From: CAYNFR01 sp964396595
GTDB taxonomy: Bacteria > Bacteroidota > Bacteroidia > Chitinophagales > Saprospiraceae
Assembly (NCBI GenBank): GCA_964396595.1
Contig: CAYNFR010000001.1
Coordinates: 1-64,000 of the forward strand
DNA length: 64,000 bases
Direction: 5' to 3'
Within the stretch, counting starts at the first letter, position 1. Each line of letters starts with the position of its first letter. Shown piece by piece: positions 33,548 through 43,823 of the stretch. The notes under the pieces are model-generated. The model made no database searches. It was not told where the DNA came from and saw only the letters and a program-made list of their open reading frames with translations. The position numbers were made by a program, and so were the translations under genes.

Positions 33548-35773
33548 TCAAATATTTAACCAATAGTTAGCCTTGAGGACGATGGCTCTGTTCTTATTCT
33601 TGAAAGCGATATTCGTAAAATAGTTATCGGTATAGACGATAAACAAATCGCTCATAGCTTTATAGCGCCACTGCAGCCGGCTGTTTATGTTAAAGTTGTC
33701 CGCCTGCGTGTTCCATTGTAAGAAGCTCGTCCAGAACAGATTGTTAGTGAAGTTGACCTCTATCTGGGGCGCTATCAGCCAAAGACTGCGTTGACCATAC
33801 GGCTCCGGAAAGCGAAGATCATTGTACTCCACATTCATCGCCAGACTGAAATAAGGTTGTTGCCGAACATTCAAGGTCGCTTGATATTGTCTGAATTCAG
33901 CATTGTAAAATCTTCCGATACTGGCACCCAGTTCAATATTCAGATTTTTACGAAGATCTGACGAATAAGAAATATTGAACGTAGTATAATTATATCGCCC
34001 AATAGGTAAAGGGGTAACTGTATTGTCCACGAATGTAAATGGAAAAATCAATTCGACCGCATTGGCCGTGAGGCCTAATTCTAGCGAAGCTGTATTCTTA
34101 AAAGCCAAACGCAAACCCGGCGTAGTCTCAAACTCATTAAATTGACCTTCATCTGTGTGAGCTAAAAAATGGGAGGTAAACAAGGTAATTCTGTTAAAGA
34201 GGCCACCGGATGGCCAGAAATTATAATTGAGTTCATTATACAAAAATTGTTGCCCCAGACGAATGGATGTATCGCGAGAAGCATCATAATTCTCTATGCG
34301 ATTGACAAAGCCAACATCTGCATAATAGTTTCTTCCTAGTCGAACAACATCTATAATGCCTTCAAATTTTTCTCCGAAATATCCGCCTCCGCCATTTACG
34401 AAGATATTACGATCGGATATTTCCGGTTTTTGGCTCAGATGGCCTGCTAGCCATCCCTGCACCTTGCCGGATTCAGAAACATACCAGGATTCAATACCGG
34501 CATTTCTGCCATAAGCATTAAGTCTGTTCGTCTGCTTTTCGGCTTCATTTTGGAATTCCGATCTATTAATGACATAAGCACTAATTGAAGACCTTTTTAG
34601 AAGTCGTTGATTAAAAGTTGCCATCGTAAAGTTATCACCTGCTTGCTCAACGGATCGACCTGTCTGTATACTCATAAGACCAAAACGTGAAGTCTGACTT
34701 AAGTTGCCCGTGAGACGAGCACCAAACAAAATAGGTGACGACTGTCCTCCTTTACTGCCTATTCGACGAGAATAAAATGGTCTTACAATCGGGATGCCAT
34801 ACCTCGAAAACAAATCATCATTTTCAAGAAAAAACACTCTCCGTTCCGGAAAAAAGATATTGAACCGAGTAAGGTTAGTCACTTGTCGATCCACATCAAC
34901 ATTCGAAAAATCCGGGTTGATGGTTAAATCCAGATTTAGCGCAGATGATAAAGACATCTTTACATCCAATCCTGCATTTATACCCCCATTAATAGGCTGA
35001 CCTCTCTCTTGATCAGCAGCTAGATCTGTGATGACATAGGGATTAAGCGAAATAGGGTTACCTACCCTAGGTGGTGATTTATCCCATACCAATTGCCCTA
35101 CATATCCTAAATCAGTGCCCGGAAAATTGAGCGGAATACGTGACCATGTGTGAAATTCATTCTGCTCCCGAGCAGCACGGATAAAGTTAATGCCCCACAC
35201 CTTGTTGTCTGCATCATAACGCAAGATGGAGAAAGGAATCGCAATCTCAGCCGTCCAATAGCCATCATACTTTTTTGTCTCGCTATACCAAGTATTGTCC
35301 CATGTAAAAGTGATTTCCTCAGATCCGGTAATGAGACCCTCCGACTGGGAGTTAAACGGTGTCACAGCAAAATAAAATCCGTTAGTCTTTTTGTTATTTG
35401 GGTCGAGTACTATACCCAGCCCATCCCCGGTGCGCAAGCCCAGATCTCGTTTCAGTGATTGCACAATATTACCTCCTGCCGTCTCTATGACCTTTACACC
35501 GACGTACAAAAATCGATCATCATACGTCAACTGAACATATGTCGCCGGTGAACCTTTTCTGTCATTGGCGGGAAATTTTAACCAAAAATCGCTGTACACA
35601 TCCGCCTGCATCCAGATTGCCTCATCCAGATTGCCATCTAGATTGATCGTCTCTGAGGTTCTTCTGATATGAATAACGCGATCTCTATTGTCAATCTCTT
35701 CCTGCGCCTCTCCGGCTAAGGCAAGTATGCACATAAAAACACTGCCGACAACTCTTTTTATATTCTTAACCAC
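33548..35773 (-). CDS. DUF5916 protein with N-terminal CBM9-like domain
   Basis: 741 residues. A signal peptide (about 1-23, ending GEAQ) is followed by a CBM9-like domain (about 38-235): INLDGNLDEAIWMQADV, TYVQLTYDDRFLYVGVKV and AEIAIPFSILRY. A long beta-rich C-terminal part (about 270-741) fits the DUF5916 outer-membrane barrel: TLFFLENDDLF-like FFLENDDLFSRYG, then repeated aromatic strands, ending NYWLNI. These proteins are widespread in Bacteroidota and probably bind glycans at the outer membrane. It stands alone. The upstream region carries copy 2 of a 33-bp dispersed sequence. Confidence 0.9.
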   Translation of the reverse strand: MVKNIKRVVGSVFMCILALAGEAQEEIDNRDRVIHIRRTSETINLDGNLDEAIWMQADVYSDFWLKFPANDRKGSPATYVQLTYDDRFLYVGVKVIETAGGNIVQSLKRDLGLRTGDGLGIVLDPNNKKTNGFYFAVTPFNSQSEGLITGSEEITFTWDNTWYSETKKYDGYWTAEIAIPFSILRYDADNKVWGINFIRAAREQNEFHTWSRIPLNFPGTDLGYVGQLVWDKSPPRVGNPISLNPYVITDLAADQERGQPINGGINAGLDVKMSLSSALNLDLTINPDFSNVDVDRQVTNLTRFNIFFPERRVFFLENDDLFSRYGIPIVRPFYSRRIGSKGGQSSPILFGARLTGNLSQTSRFGLMSIQTGRSVEQAGDNFTMATFNQRLLKRSSISAYVINRSEFQNEAEKQTNRLNAYGRNAGIESWYVSESGKVQGWLAGHLSQKPEISDRNIFVNGGGGYFGEKFEGIIDVVRLGRNYYADVGFVNRIENYDASRDTSIRLGQQFLYNELNYNFWPSGGLFNRITLFTSHFLAHTDEGQFNEFETTPGLRLAFKNTASLELGLTANAVELIFPFTFVDNTVTPLPIGRYNYTTFNISYSSDLRKNLNIELGASIGRFYNAEFRQYQATLNVRQQPYFSLAMNVEYNDLRFPEPYGQRSLWLIAPQIEVNFTNNLFWTSFLQWNTQADNFNINSRLQWRYKAMSDLFIVYTDNYFTNIAFKNKNRAIVLKANYWLNI

Positions 35774-35839
35774 CTGTAATTAATGAGTACGCGAAGATAA
35801 TTTTTAGATTTACATCACCAATTCAAGAATTTAATTTAA

Positions 35840-35872
35840 TAACTAACATGGCATTTGCGGATTGAATTCAGG
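35840..35872. repeat. 33-bp dispersed sequence, copy 2
   Basis: 29 of 33 bases match 17048-17080. It is 67 bp upstream of the DUF5916 start. Whether it is a transcriptional site or a relic of a mobile element is unknown. Confidence 0.5.
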
Positions 35873-35923
35873 ATTGAATAAATAGGGGTAAAAGATTTTT
35901 CAAGATAGCTAGCAAGGAAAAAT

Positions 35924-36022
35924 ATGGGTGAGCATTCGTTTGATTCATTGATAACCAGCATCATAGAAATCGGGAGCACGATTATTTCTATTTTTAAGAG
36001 GGTGTATCATCTTTATATGTGA
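35924..36022 (+). CDS. Possible 32-residue amphipathic peptide
   Basis: An ATG preceded by AAGGAA at a 5-7 bp distance opens a 32-codon frame ending at 36022. The peptide is rich in Ile, Ser and Phe (FDSLITSIIEIGSTIISIFK) and could form an amphipathic or membrane helix. A purine-rich Shine-Dalgarno is unusual in this window. With no homologue known to me it may be chance. Confidence 0.2.
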   Translation: MGEHSFDSLITSIIEIGSTIISIFKRVYHLYM

Positions 36023-36385
36023 TCCTTTCTGAGATATCGGATACCCTCCATCTTTTATCATCTTTCTGTATAATTCTGTACATTTTATTCAACACTCATC
36101 TACAAATCTTGATCTAAAAGAAAATTATTATTTGCTTTATCATCTTGCTTTCTAAGTTTAGAGGGGTTACAAAGAATATTTCTATTTCTCTGCTGTACTT
36201 GTTAAATGCTAACAATCTGTTTCTTGAACAGTGGGTTATGCTACTTATCATACTATTTTTTCGTGCTTAGTTGTCAAATGAAATCATGCACATATGTAAG
36301 CTGATAAGTTATTAGATTATAAGCACAAGGACTGCTCCCTCTCTACAAAGCATTTATCAAGGGTCATTTTACTATTGGATTGTTT

Positions 36386-36393
36386 TATCTTTG
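36386..36393 (+). promoter_or_regulatory. Possible -7 element (TATCTTTG) for the DUF6580 gene
   Basis: TATCTTTG matches TAnnTTTG and lies 57 bp before the ATG at 36451. No TTG at the usual -33 distance was found, so the match is only partial. Confidence 0.3.
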
Positions 36394-36450
36394 CGAAGAC
36401 TCTTCAGCTGAATATGCGTGAATACATCGGCTGTCACAGAATTACAGATT

Positions 36451-37026
36451 ATGAATAAACAATGGATTCAGACAGGTATCTTAATCGCCATAATAGTGGC
36501 AGTAGCTTTCACTAGACTGATACCGCATACCTTTAATTTCTCACCTTTGGGAGCTATAGGCCTATTTGGTGCTGCATATTTTTCGAAGAGATGGTTAGCC
36601 CTGTTGATTCCTATAACAGCGACATGGATGAGCGACCTTTTTCTGAACAATGTCGTCTATGCTCAATACTACCCTCAGTTCACATGGTTTTATGGTGGTT
36701 TTTATTGGCAATATGGTAGTTACGTGTTGATTGTACTTGGGGGAATATTGTTGTTTCACAAAATCAACCCCACGCGTGTGATAGGTGGTGCTTTGATGGC
36801 TTCAGCTATATTTTTCTTGGTTTCAAACTTTGGCGTCTGGATAGGCAGTAAAGTCTATCCCCAAAACATCAGCGGATTACTGACATGCTATGGTGCAGGA
36901 CTACCATTCATAAAAGGCACGTTGATGGGAGATTTATTTTATTCAACAGTGCTATTCGGTGGATACGAACTATTGTGCAAGTTTTATCCTTCATTGGCTA
37001 TGCATCATAGAAAATTGGTAGCTTAA
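36451..37026 (+). CDS. DUF6580-family membrane protein, putative transporter component
   Basis: 191 residues from the ATG at 36451, chosen because it opens directly into MNKQWIQTGILIAIIVAVAF, a membrane helix; an earlier in-frame start adds 11 polar residues. About five helices. Motifs LIPHTFNFSPLGAIGLFGAAYF and NFGVWIGSKVYP are those of DUF6580, a family resembling ECF-transporter S components and often linked to cobalamin or other vitamin uptake. I see no cobalamin riboswitch upstream. The substrate is unknown. Confidence 0.8.
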   Translation: MNKQWIQTGILIAIIVAVAFTRLIPHTFNFSPLGAIGLFGAAYFSKRWLALLIPITATWMSDLFLNNVVYAQYYPQFTWFYGGFYWQYGSYVLIVLGGILLFHKINPTRVIGGALMASAIFFLVSNFGVWIGSKVYPQNISGLLTCYGAGLPFIKGTLMGDLFYSTVLFGGYELLCKFYPSLAMHHRKLVA

Positions 37027-37056
37027 TCTACCCTAATTCGTAGCATATTGTCCGCG

Positions 37057-37500
37057 TTAAGCACCTTTTTTAACTCTATCCAATTCGCGCTGGACGTCTT
37101 TTTCTTTGAGCGAATCGCGCTTGTCATAAGTCTTCTTTCCTTGCGCTAGCGCTATTCTTATCTTGGCAATTCCACGCGAAGAAAAGAAAATTTTATAAGG
37201 GATGATTGTTAGCCCCTTCTCTTTGACAGCCTTTTGAAGTTTTGACAACTCTGATTTACGCAGTAGTAGTTTACGCTCTCTACGCTCCTCGTGATTGTGG
37301 ACATTGCCATATTCATATATGGCGATAAACAGACTACGCACGTATAGCTCTCCATCACGAAACAGGCAATAGGCATCACTGAGATTGGCATTGCCACTTC
37401 TTAAGGATTTTATCTCTGTCCCCATTAACATGATTCCCGCGTCATACTCTTGTACGAAGTGAAATTCATAAGTGGCTCGCCGATTAACGATCTCTTTCAC
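37057..37500 (-). CDS. smpB: SsrA-binding protein SmpB
   Basis: 147 residues, a full SmpB: RRATYEFHFVQEYDAGIMLMGTE is the opening, followed by the LRSGNANLSDAYC motif and the basic KEKDVQRELDRVKKG tail that enters the ribosome decoding centre. With tmRNA it rescues stalled ribosomes. The ssrA gene is not seen in the window. Confidence 0.97.
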   Translation of the reverse strand: MKEIVNRRATYEFHFVQEYDAGIMLMGTEIKSLRSGNANLSDAYCLFRDGELYVRSLFIAIYEYGNVHNHEERRERKLLLRKSELSKLQKAVKEKGLTIIPYKIFFSSRGIAKIRIALAQGKKTYDKRDSLKEKDVQRELDRVKKGA

Positions 37501-37631
37501 GTAAGTAATTTAAGCTGTGCTTTAAGACAAAGTGAGTCTTTCAGGTCATTAAGGGTATCCATTGCCTGCTACGGTATGGACTGTCAAAGATATAGCGTAA
37601 TACTTCAGCCCGAGTGATTCGTTGCGAATTA

Positions 37632-40295
37632 TCACTGATCTCCATCATCTATAATCTCTGCATCGGAAATGTCAGAAGTGACCACTGCCTCTTTTACTTG
37701 AAATGTTAAGCCCTTGGCATCAGCACCTACGTATATTTTGTCACCGTCAGAAATTTTGCCTGACAGCAATTTCTTCGACAACTGATTGATCAACTCTTGC
37801 TGGATGACACGCTTTAGTGGTCTTGCCCCGAAAATAGGCTCATATCCCAGATCAGCTAGATACGTCAGCGCTTTATCGTCGAGTTCGATACCTATGTTTC
37901 GCTTCGACAACATATCTGTCACATCCCGCATGAGCAGCACTGCTATTTTTTTAATCTCTGCTTTTGTTAACGGCAAGAACATAATTTTCTCGTCAATACG
38001 ATTCAAAAATTCCGGTCTAAAATGACTCTTCAATAACTCAAATATCTCCACCTTAGTCGTCTCAATAACGTCAGCGCGATGTTCATCCCCGATCTCTCCG
38101 AGATCTTCAAAGTTCTCGAGAATATTCTGCGAGCCGAGGTTAGAGGTCATGATGATGATGGTATTTTTAAAGTTGACTACACGACCTTTATTATCTGTCA
38201 GGCGACCATCATCGAGCACTTGAAGCATGACATTAAAGACATCAGGATGAGCCTTCTCGATCTCATCCATTAACACAATAGTGTATGGTTTTCTCCTTAC
38301 TGCCTCTGTGAGTTGTCCGCCTTCCTCGTACCCAACATAACCGGGAGGCGCACCTACTAGGCGCGAGACCGTATGTCGCTCTTGAAACTCACTCATGTCT
38401 ATCCTGGTAATCGCAGACTTGTCATTAAAAAGTACAAGCGCAAGCTGCTTTGCCAACTCTGTCTTGCCAACCCCTGTCGGCCCCAAGAACAGGAAAGAAC
38501 CGATAGGTCTTCCTTCGTCCTGAAGTCCTGCACGACTTCGTCTTACCGCATCTGATACGGCTCGTACAGCTTCTTCTTGGCCGATGAGCTTCGCGCTGAT
38601 TTCTTCTTCAAGATTTAACAACCTATCTTTTTGGCTTTGGAGCATTCTGGAAACCGGAATACCTGTCCATTTTGATATAACATCGGCTATATCATTGGCA
38701 GTGACTTCTTGATTCGTAAAACGGCCATCTTCCGGCAATTGACTTAGTTTCTCTTCAGCTACCATAAGCATCGCTTCCTTGGCCTTGAGGTCACCATATC
38801 TGATTTTTGCAACCGTTTCATAGTCACTTTCTCGTTCTGCCTTGGCGGCTTTTTGCTCGAGATCTTCTATTTCTTCTCTAATATTCTGAACCGTCTCGAC
38901 GATTTCTTTCTCGTTTTTCCATACGGCTGTGCGTGTATCAAGAAATTCTTGCGCCTGAGCTATTTCGTCATTAATACGCTTTAATTTTTTCTCGTCTTTT
39001 TCGCGCTTGATTCCTTCTCGCTCTATTTCTAACTGTCTTAGTCTACGTTGTAGTTCGTCTATCTCCTCGGGAATACTGTCTAGCTCCAGACGTAGTTTCG
39101 CTGCTGCTTCGTCAATAAGATCGATGGCCTTATCAGGCAATTTGCGTTCAGGCAAATATCGATGCGAAAGCTCTGCTGCCGCTATCAGTGCTTCATCTAA
39201 AATCTCAATCTTGTGATATACCTCATATTTATCCTGTATGCCACGTAGGATAGAAATCGTATCCTCCACACTGGGCTCGTCGATAAATACCGTCTGAAAA
39301 CGTCTTACAAGTGCCTTGTCTTTTTCAAAATACTTCTGATACTCATCGTAGGTTGTAGCTCCGATGGTCCTAAGCTCACCCCGTGCAAGGGCAGGCTTGA
39401 GAATATTCGCTGCATCCATCGCACCATTACCACCTCCGGCACCTATAAGGGTGTGAATCTCATCTATAAACAAGATCACTTGGCCATCGGAGCTGTCCAC
39501 TTCTTGTATGACAGCTTTAAGTCTCTCTTCGAATTCTCCCTTAAACTTCGCACCGGCTATCAGTGCCGCAATATCGAGCACATATATTACTTTACTTAAC
39601 AAGTTTTCCGGGACATCGTGATTGACAATCCGCCATGCGATTCCTTCTACAATAGCCGTCTTTCCTACACCAGCATCACCGATCAGGATGGGGTTATTCT
39701 TCTTGCGGCGTGAGAGTATGTGTAACATCCTACGGATTTCTTCATCTCGACCAATGATAGGGTCAAGCTTGCCATTTTCAGCTCTTTCGTTAAGGTTAAC
39801 CGCATACTTCTTGAGTGCTTGAAAATTGCTGTCAGAACTTTGATCGGTTACTTTTCTGCCTTTGCGAAGCTCATTGATGGCCTCATTGAGCTTGCCTTCT
39901 GTTGCCCCTTGGGCTTTTAATATGCTTGCTGCCTTGTCATTTCCTTGTAGTATTCCTAGTAAGATCAATTCTGCTGAAATATACTCATCGCCAAACTCCT
40001 TAAGCATTCTCTTCGCTGCCGAAAGGGCTTTATTCGAATCGTTAGTCAAATACTGCTTTCCATCGCCGCCTTCTACTTTCGGAAACTGCTCGATCGCTTT
40101 ATTTATCTCCCTACGCAATGCCACTAGCCCGACATTCATATGATTAAATAAAAACTGAGCCATCTGCTCATCAATGTCGATAAAAGCCCTGATCATATGA
40201 ACCGTGTCCACGGACTGCTGACCCAGCGAACCCGCAGTCTGCTGTGCTTTCAAAATCAACTCTTGTGCCTTAATGGTAAAATTGTCGTAAGTCAT
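37632..40295 (-). CDS. clpB: ATP-dependent disaggregase ClpB
   Basis: 887 residues. The N-domain (about 1-150) is followed by NBD1 (Walker A GDAGVGKTA at about 206-213, Walker B FIDEIH), a middle coiled-coil domain (about 410-530, rich in Lys/Glu, RLRQLEIEREGIKREKDE) and NBD2 (GPTGVGKTELAK, VLMDEIEKAHPDVF). With DnaK it dissolves protein aggregates after stress. The C-terminal tail is Asp-rich (SDISDAEIIDDGDQ). Upstream on the minus strand CTGACATTTGGGCAG echoes the TGACA sites at hsp20, a weak hint of shared heat-shock control. Confidence 0.98.
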   Translation of the reverse strand: MTYDNFTIKAQELILKAQQTAGSLGQQSVDTVHMIRAFIDIDEQMAQFLFNHMNVGLVALRREINKAIEQFPKVEGGDGKQYLTNDSNKALSAAKRMLKEFGDEYISAELILLGILQGNDKAASILKAQGATEGKLNEAINELRKGRKVTDQSSDSNFQALKKYAVNLNERAENGKLDPIIGRDEEIRRMLHILSRRKKNNPILIGDAGVGKTAIVEGIAWRIVNHDVPENLLSKVIYVLDIAALIAGAKFKGEFEERLKAVIQEVDSSDGQVILFIDEIHTLIGAGGGNGAMDAANILKPALARGELRTIGATTYDEYQKYFEKDKALVRRFQTVFIDEPSVEDTISILRGIQDKYEVYHKIEILDEALIAAAELSHRYLPERKLPDKAIDLIDEAAAKLRLELDSIPEEIDELQRRLRQLEIEREGIKREKDEKKLKRINDEIAQAQEFLDTRTAVWKNEKEIVETVQNIREEIEDLEQKAAKAERESDYETVAKIRYGDLKAKEAMLMVAEEKLSQLPEDGRFTNQEVTANDIADVISKWTGIPVSRMLQSQKDRLLNLEEEISAKLIGQEEAVRAVSDAVRRSRAGLQDEGRPIGSFLFLGPTGVGKTELAKQLALVLFNDKSAITRIDMSEFQERHTVSRLVGAPPGYVGYEEGGQLTEAVRRKPYTIVLMDEIEKAHPDVFNVMLQVLDDGRLTDNKGRVVNFKNTIIIMTSNLGSQNILENFEDLGEIGDEHRADVIETTKVEIFELLKSHFRPEFLNRIDEKIMFLPLTKAEIKKIAVLLMRDVTDMLSKRNIGIELDDKALTYLADLGYEPIFGARPLKRVIQQELINQLSKKLLSGKISDGDKIYVGADAKGLTFQVKEAVVTSDISDAEIIDDGDQ

Positions 40296-40607
40296 CTTTT
40301 TCTGTCTAAATATGAATATCTCGTGATCAAATCCTATTCCAATGAATCACAAGATCCACTGTTCTGCCCAAATGTCAGCTAATATACTAATAGCTATGCC
40401 ATATTGTCCTGGCACTATCAGTTACAAGGCCGTTGTGTCAAGATATTAAATCTAATTTAACTAGCTATGTTAAATTTTGTCATACCAACTGAACAGACCC
40501 TACAGTTATATGAATCAGAAACGTATATAGATTAAATTCGCCAGACCAGAATTCTAAATAATCATGGCTCACGCCAATGTATTTTGTTAAGCTAAATTTT
40601 GAATACC
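40296..40607. other. Divergent intergenic region between clpB and the large protease gene
   Basis: About 310 bp with promoters for both directions presumably present. Apart from CTGACATTTGGGCAG (minus strand, about 40362-40377) I see no distinct element or gene. Confidence 0.4.
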
Positions 40608-43600
40608 ATGCGCATATCTCTCATCCTTATTGCGGTTTTTTGTGTAGGGTTGATCCATAACCTTGATGCCCAATACTTCGGGCGTAACAAACCACGCTAT
40701 CGTCAGTTCGACTTTAAGGTTTATGAAACACCCAATTTTAGTATTCATTCTTATTTGGACAACAAAGATCTCGTCGAACAGCTATCACAAGAAAGCGAAG
40801 CCTGGTACGAATACTATGTTGAGCTATTCGGCCATGAGATTCCTTTTAGGAATCCATTGATTTTTTATAACAATCATGCAGAATTCCAGCAGACCAATAC
40901 CATTATGGGCGATATTGGTATTGGCACAGGCGGGGTTACAGAAGGATTAAAGAACAGAGTCATAATGCCCCTTGGTTTTGGAAGGCAACAGACAAGTCAT
41001 GTACTCGGCCACGAAATGGTACATGCCTTTCAGTTTAATATGATCAAAGACTCTGATTCTACCTCTATGCAGAATCTCGGCAATACCCCCTTGTGGCTGA
41101 TCGAAGGAATGGCAGAACATTTATCTCTCGGCAGAGTCGATCCATTCACCGCCATGTGGATGCGCAATGCACTGATACACGATAACATCCCTGCACTAGA
41201 CAAGATGAACAATCCAAGGTATTTTCCGTACAGATATGGCCAAGCTTTTATTGCATTTCTTTCAGGTGTCTATGGTGATGAAGTCATTAGACCATTTTTT
41301 TTAAATACAGCCATGTATGGCTTGCGAGGTGCAAGTGAAATGACATTACAGATACCCCTAGAGACCTTGAGCGATATGTGGATTAATGCACTTAAGACAC
41401 ATTATGAGCCCTTCCTCGGTGATAAAAAAGAAAGTCGGATCGGCAAAACCATACTGTCGGATGACAATGCAGGAAGAATGAATATCTCCCCATCATTGAG
41501 CCCCAATGGCCGATGGGTCATATTCATGTCGGAAAAAGATCTTTTTACCACAGATATCTTTCTTGCAGATGCGCGATCCGGTGAGATTCAGCGCAAAGTG
41601 AATAGCTTACTTCGCGATTCTGATTTAGATTATCTCAATTTCCTCGAGACTTCTGGCACTTGGTCTCCCGATAGTAGGCGATTTGCATTCATTGGTGTAA
41701 AAAAGGGTAAAAATGTAATTGTTATCAAGCAAATAGAAGGCTCTGATAAGGATAAAACTTTTGAGGTACCAGGTGTGCCCTCTTTTACCCATCTGACTTG
41801 GTCTCCAGATGGCAAAGAGATCGTCTTTACAGGCCTAGTAAAGGGGCAAACCGATCTTTATTCTGTTAATATACGCAGTAATCAAGTGAGACAATTGACT
41901 GATGATCATTATGCTGAACTATACCCACACTTTTCTGCTGATGGCTCTAAGCTCGTCTTCAGTTATGATAAGCGAAGTCTTGACGGTCCTAAGACGAATG
42001 GGAGATGGACATTCGATCTAGCTGTGATGGATTATAGTACAGGTGCGATAGACATGATAGATATATTTCCCGGAGCAGACAATATCAATCCAAATTATGA
42101 TCATGAAGGCAATATTTATTTTGTCTCTGATCGGGATGGATTCAGAAACCTGTATCGATACATGACGACTACCGGTGAGCTCTTCCAGATGACAGATTTT
42201 CTGACAGGCATCAGTGGTATCTCACGATATTCTCAAGCGATAAGTAGCTCGCGGAATCGCGACAGAATATTGTTTACCCATTATTTTAAAGACGGTTATA
42301 TGATCAAAGAGTCATCAACTGAGCGCCTTCTTAACAAACCCGTTGATAGATATGATGTTAACTTGACCGCAGGCACGATACCCGCCATAGGTATTCAAGA
42401 AACAAGTATAATTGAATCATTCTTAAACAAGCGAGATTTAAAGCCAAGTACCTTTAGCAAGAAAGAAGTTCCTTATCGTGCCAGATTTTCGCTTGATTAT
42501 GTAGGTGGTGGAGCTGGAGTGGGAGTGGCCAATACCACATTTGGTACTTTTTCAGGTATGCAAGGAGGCATAGATTTACTTTTCGGGGATATGCTCGGCA
42601 ATAATCAGTTGTTCGGACGTCTTGCGTTGAATGGAGAGCTCTTGGATTTTGGGGGGCTGACCTCTTATATAAATCGCAAAAATCGCCTTGCATGGGGAGT
42701 GGGTATATCGCATGTGCCGTTACGGACAGGATTCCTCTCTACTAATCTTATCACTGACGAACGCGATGGTCAGATGTTTCCTGCCATCAGAGATGATCTA
42801 AATATCTTGAGAGTATTCGACAAGAATATAAGCTTGTTTGCGCATTTACCTTTCTCGAGCACCTTACGTCTTGAAGGTGGAATCGAAGGCGGACATAGAG
42901 GATTCCGATGGGATCTCACACGTACATATTCCACCGTATTGGATCTTGGTGGTGGAAGACTGGTGCGGAATATTACGTATAATCGTGAAAGAGAAAAAAT
43001 CGATCTAGGCGATCGCATACAGTTCAATCAATTTTACACCTTAGAAAAAGGATATACAGCCGGAGCCAATATTGCTCTGGTGGGGGACAACAGCTTTTTT
43101 GGCTTGACGTCTCCCTTGGCAGGTCAGAGATTCAGGTTGTCTTTGGAGAAAAGCCTGGGTCTGAATGACTATTATGCAGTGTTAGGAGATTATCGTCGAT
43201 ATGTATGGGCTAAACCTTTTTCATTCGCAGTGCGTGGGATGAGCTATATACGATTTGATGAAGACATTCGCTCTTTGTATCCATTCTTTATCGGACAGAT
43301 GGGTTTTGTGCGAGGCTATGACTTCTTATTTGGAAATTCATTTTCCAATATTGGTGATGGACTAAGACTTGAACAGACATTCGGCTCGAAGATGGGTTTG
43401 TTCAGTGCTGAAATACGTCTGCCTTTTACAGGACCTAAACGTCTATCGCTGATCGGATCACAATTTTTATTTACCGATCTGGCTCTTTTCTTTGATGCGG
43501 GAATGGCCTTTGATGAGTTTTCGCATATTCGAGATGGGCGTCCGTACAATGTCGGTGGTCAGACGATATTCATCAAGCCTGAGCTGCTGATGTCTGCAGG

Positions 43601-43715
43601 GCTTTCCGTTCGCGTAAATCTATTCGGTGCGATGATATTGGAACCTTATTGGGCTGTGCCACTTCAACCCAATTCCCGTGTAGTCTTCGGACTTAACTTC
43701 ATACCCGGATGGTAA
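40608..43715 (+). CDS. Metalloprotease-like / TolB-type propeller / outer-membrane barrel protein
   Basis: About 1035 residues from the ATG at 40608, which opens the signal peptide MRISLILIAVFCVGLIHN; an upstream TTG adds three residues. Three parts follow. A gluzincin-like domain (about 40-260) has HVLGHEMVHAFQF, a HExxH zinc motif, and WLIEGMAEH, a likely third ligand Glu. A PD40/WD40-like propeller (about 280-560) repeats SPDSRRFAFIGV and SPDGKEIVFTG. A C-terminal region (about 640-1035) fits a BamA-like barrel (GQMGFVRGYDF, then strands ending GLNFIPGW). Each part is known in Bacteroidota proteins. I infer a secreted or outer-membrane protease-barrel; its target is unknown. Confidence 0.8.
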   Translation: MRISLILIAVFCVGLIHNLDAQYFGRNKPRYRQFDFKVYETPNFSIHSYLDNKDLVEQLSQESEAWYEYYVELFGHEIPFRNPLIFYNNHAEFQQTNTIMGDIGIGTGGVTEGLKNRVIMPLGFGRQQTSHVLGHEMVHAFQFNMIKDSDSTSMQNLGNTPLWLIEGMAEHLSLGRVDPFTAMWMRNALIHDNIPALDKMNNPRYFPYRYGQAFIAFLSGVYGDEVIRPFFLNTAMYGLRGASEMTLQIPLETLSDMWINALKTHYEPFLGDKKESRIGKTILSDDNAGRMNISPSLSPNGRWVIFMSEKDLFTTDIFLADARSGEIQRKVNSLLRDSDLDYLNFLETSGTWSPDSRRFAFIGVKKGKNVIVIKQIEGSDKDKTFEVPGVPSFTHLTWSPDGKEIVFTGLVKGQTDLYSVNIRSNQVRQLTDDHYAELYPHFSADGSKLVFSYDKRSLDGPKTNGRWTFDLAVMDYSTGAIDMIDIFPGADNINPNYDHEGNIYFVSDRDGFRNLYRYMTTTGELFQMTDFLTGISGISRYSQAISSSRNRDRILFTHYFKDGYMIKESSTERLLNKPVDRYDVNLTAGTIPAIGIQETSIIESFLNKRDLKPSTFSKKEVPYRARFSLDYVGGGAGVGVANTTFGTFSGMQGGIDLLFGDMLGNNQLFGRLALNGELLDFGGLTSYINRKNRLAWGVGISHVPLRTGFLSTNLITDERDGQMFPAIRDDLNILRVFDKNISLFAHLPFSSTLRLEGGIEGGHRGFRWDLTRTYSTVLDLGGGRLVRNITYNREREKIDLGDRIQFNQFYTLEKGYTAGANIALVGDNSFFGLTSPLAGQRFRLSLEKSLGLNDYYAVLGDYRRYVWAKPFSFAVRGMSYIRFDEDIRSLYPFFIGQMGFVRGYDFLFGNSFSNIGDGLRLEQTFGSKMGLFSAEIRLPFTGPKRLSLIGSQFLFTDLALFFDAGMAFDEFSHIRDGRPYNVGGQTIFIKPELLMSAGLSVRVNLFGAMILEPYWAVPLQPNSRVVFGLNFIPGW

Positions 43716-43823
43716 AATATTGGCCTTACGGCCAAAAAAATCATTCGGTATATACGAGCAAGCAGATTTTTACTAACTTGACTCCGTAGTTTTAATTGTC
43801 GAAAGTTATAATCATCGAATGCT

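Larger units (their letters stand above)
35774..36450. other. Intergenic region between the DUF5916 and DUF6580 genes
   Basis: About 650 bp of AT-rich sequence between divergent genes. It holds copy 2 of the 33-bp dispersed sequence, a 32-codon frame with a Shine-Dalgarno-like AAGGAA (35924-36022), and a TATCTTTG -7-like element at 36386-36393 for the downstream gene. Nothing else is recognised. Confidence 0.45.

Noticed and set aside
35774..36450. Cobalamin riboswitch upstream of the DUF6580 gene
   Set aside because: I looked for the conserved B12-box and its pairing partners and did not find them.
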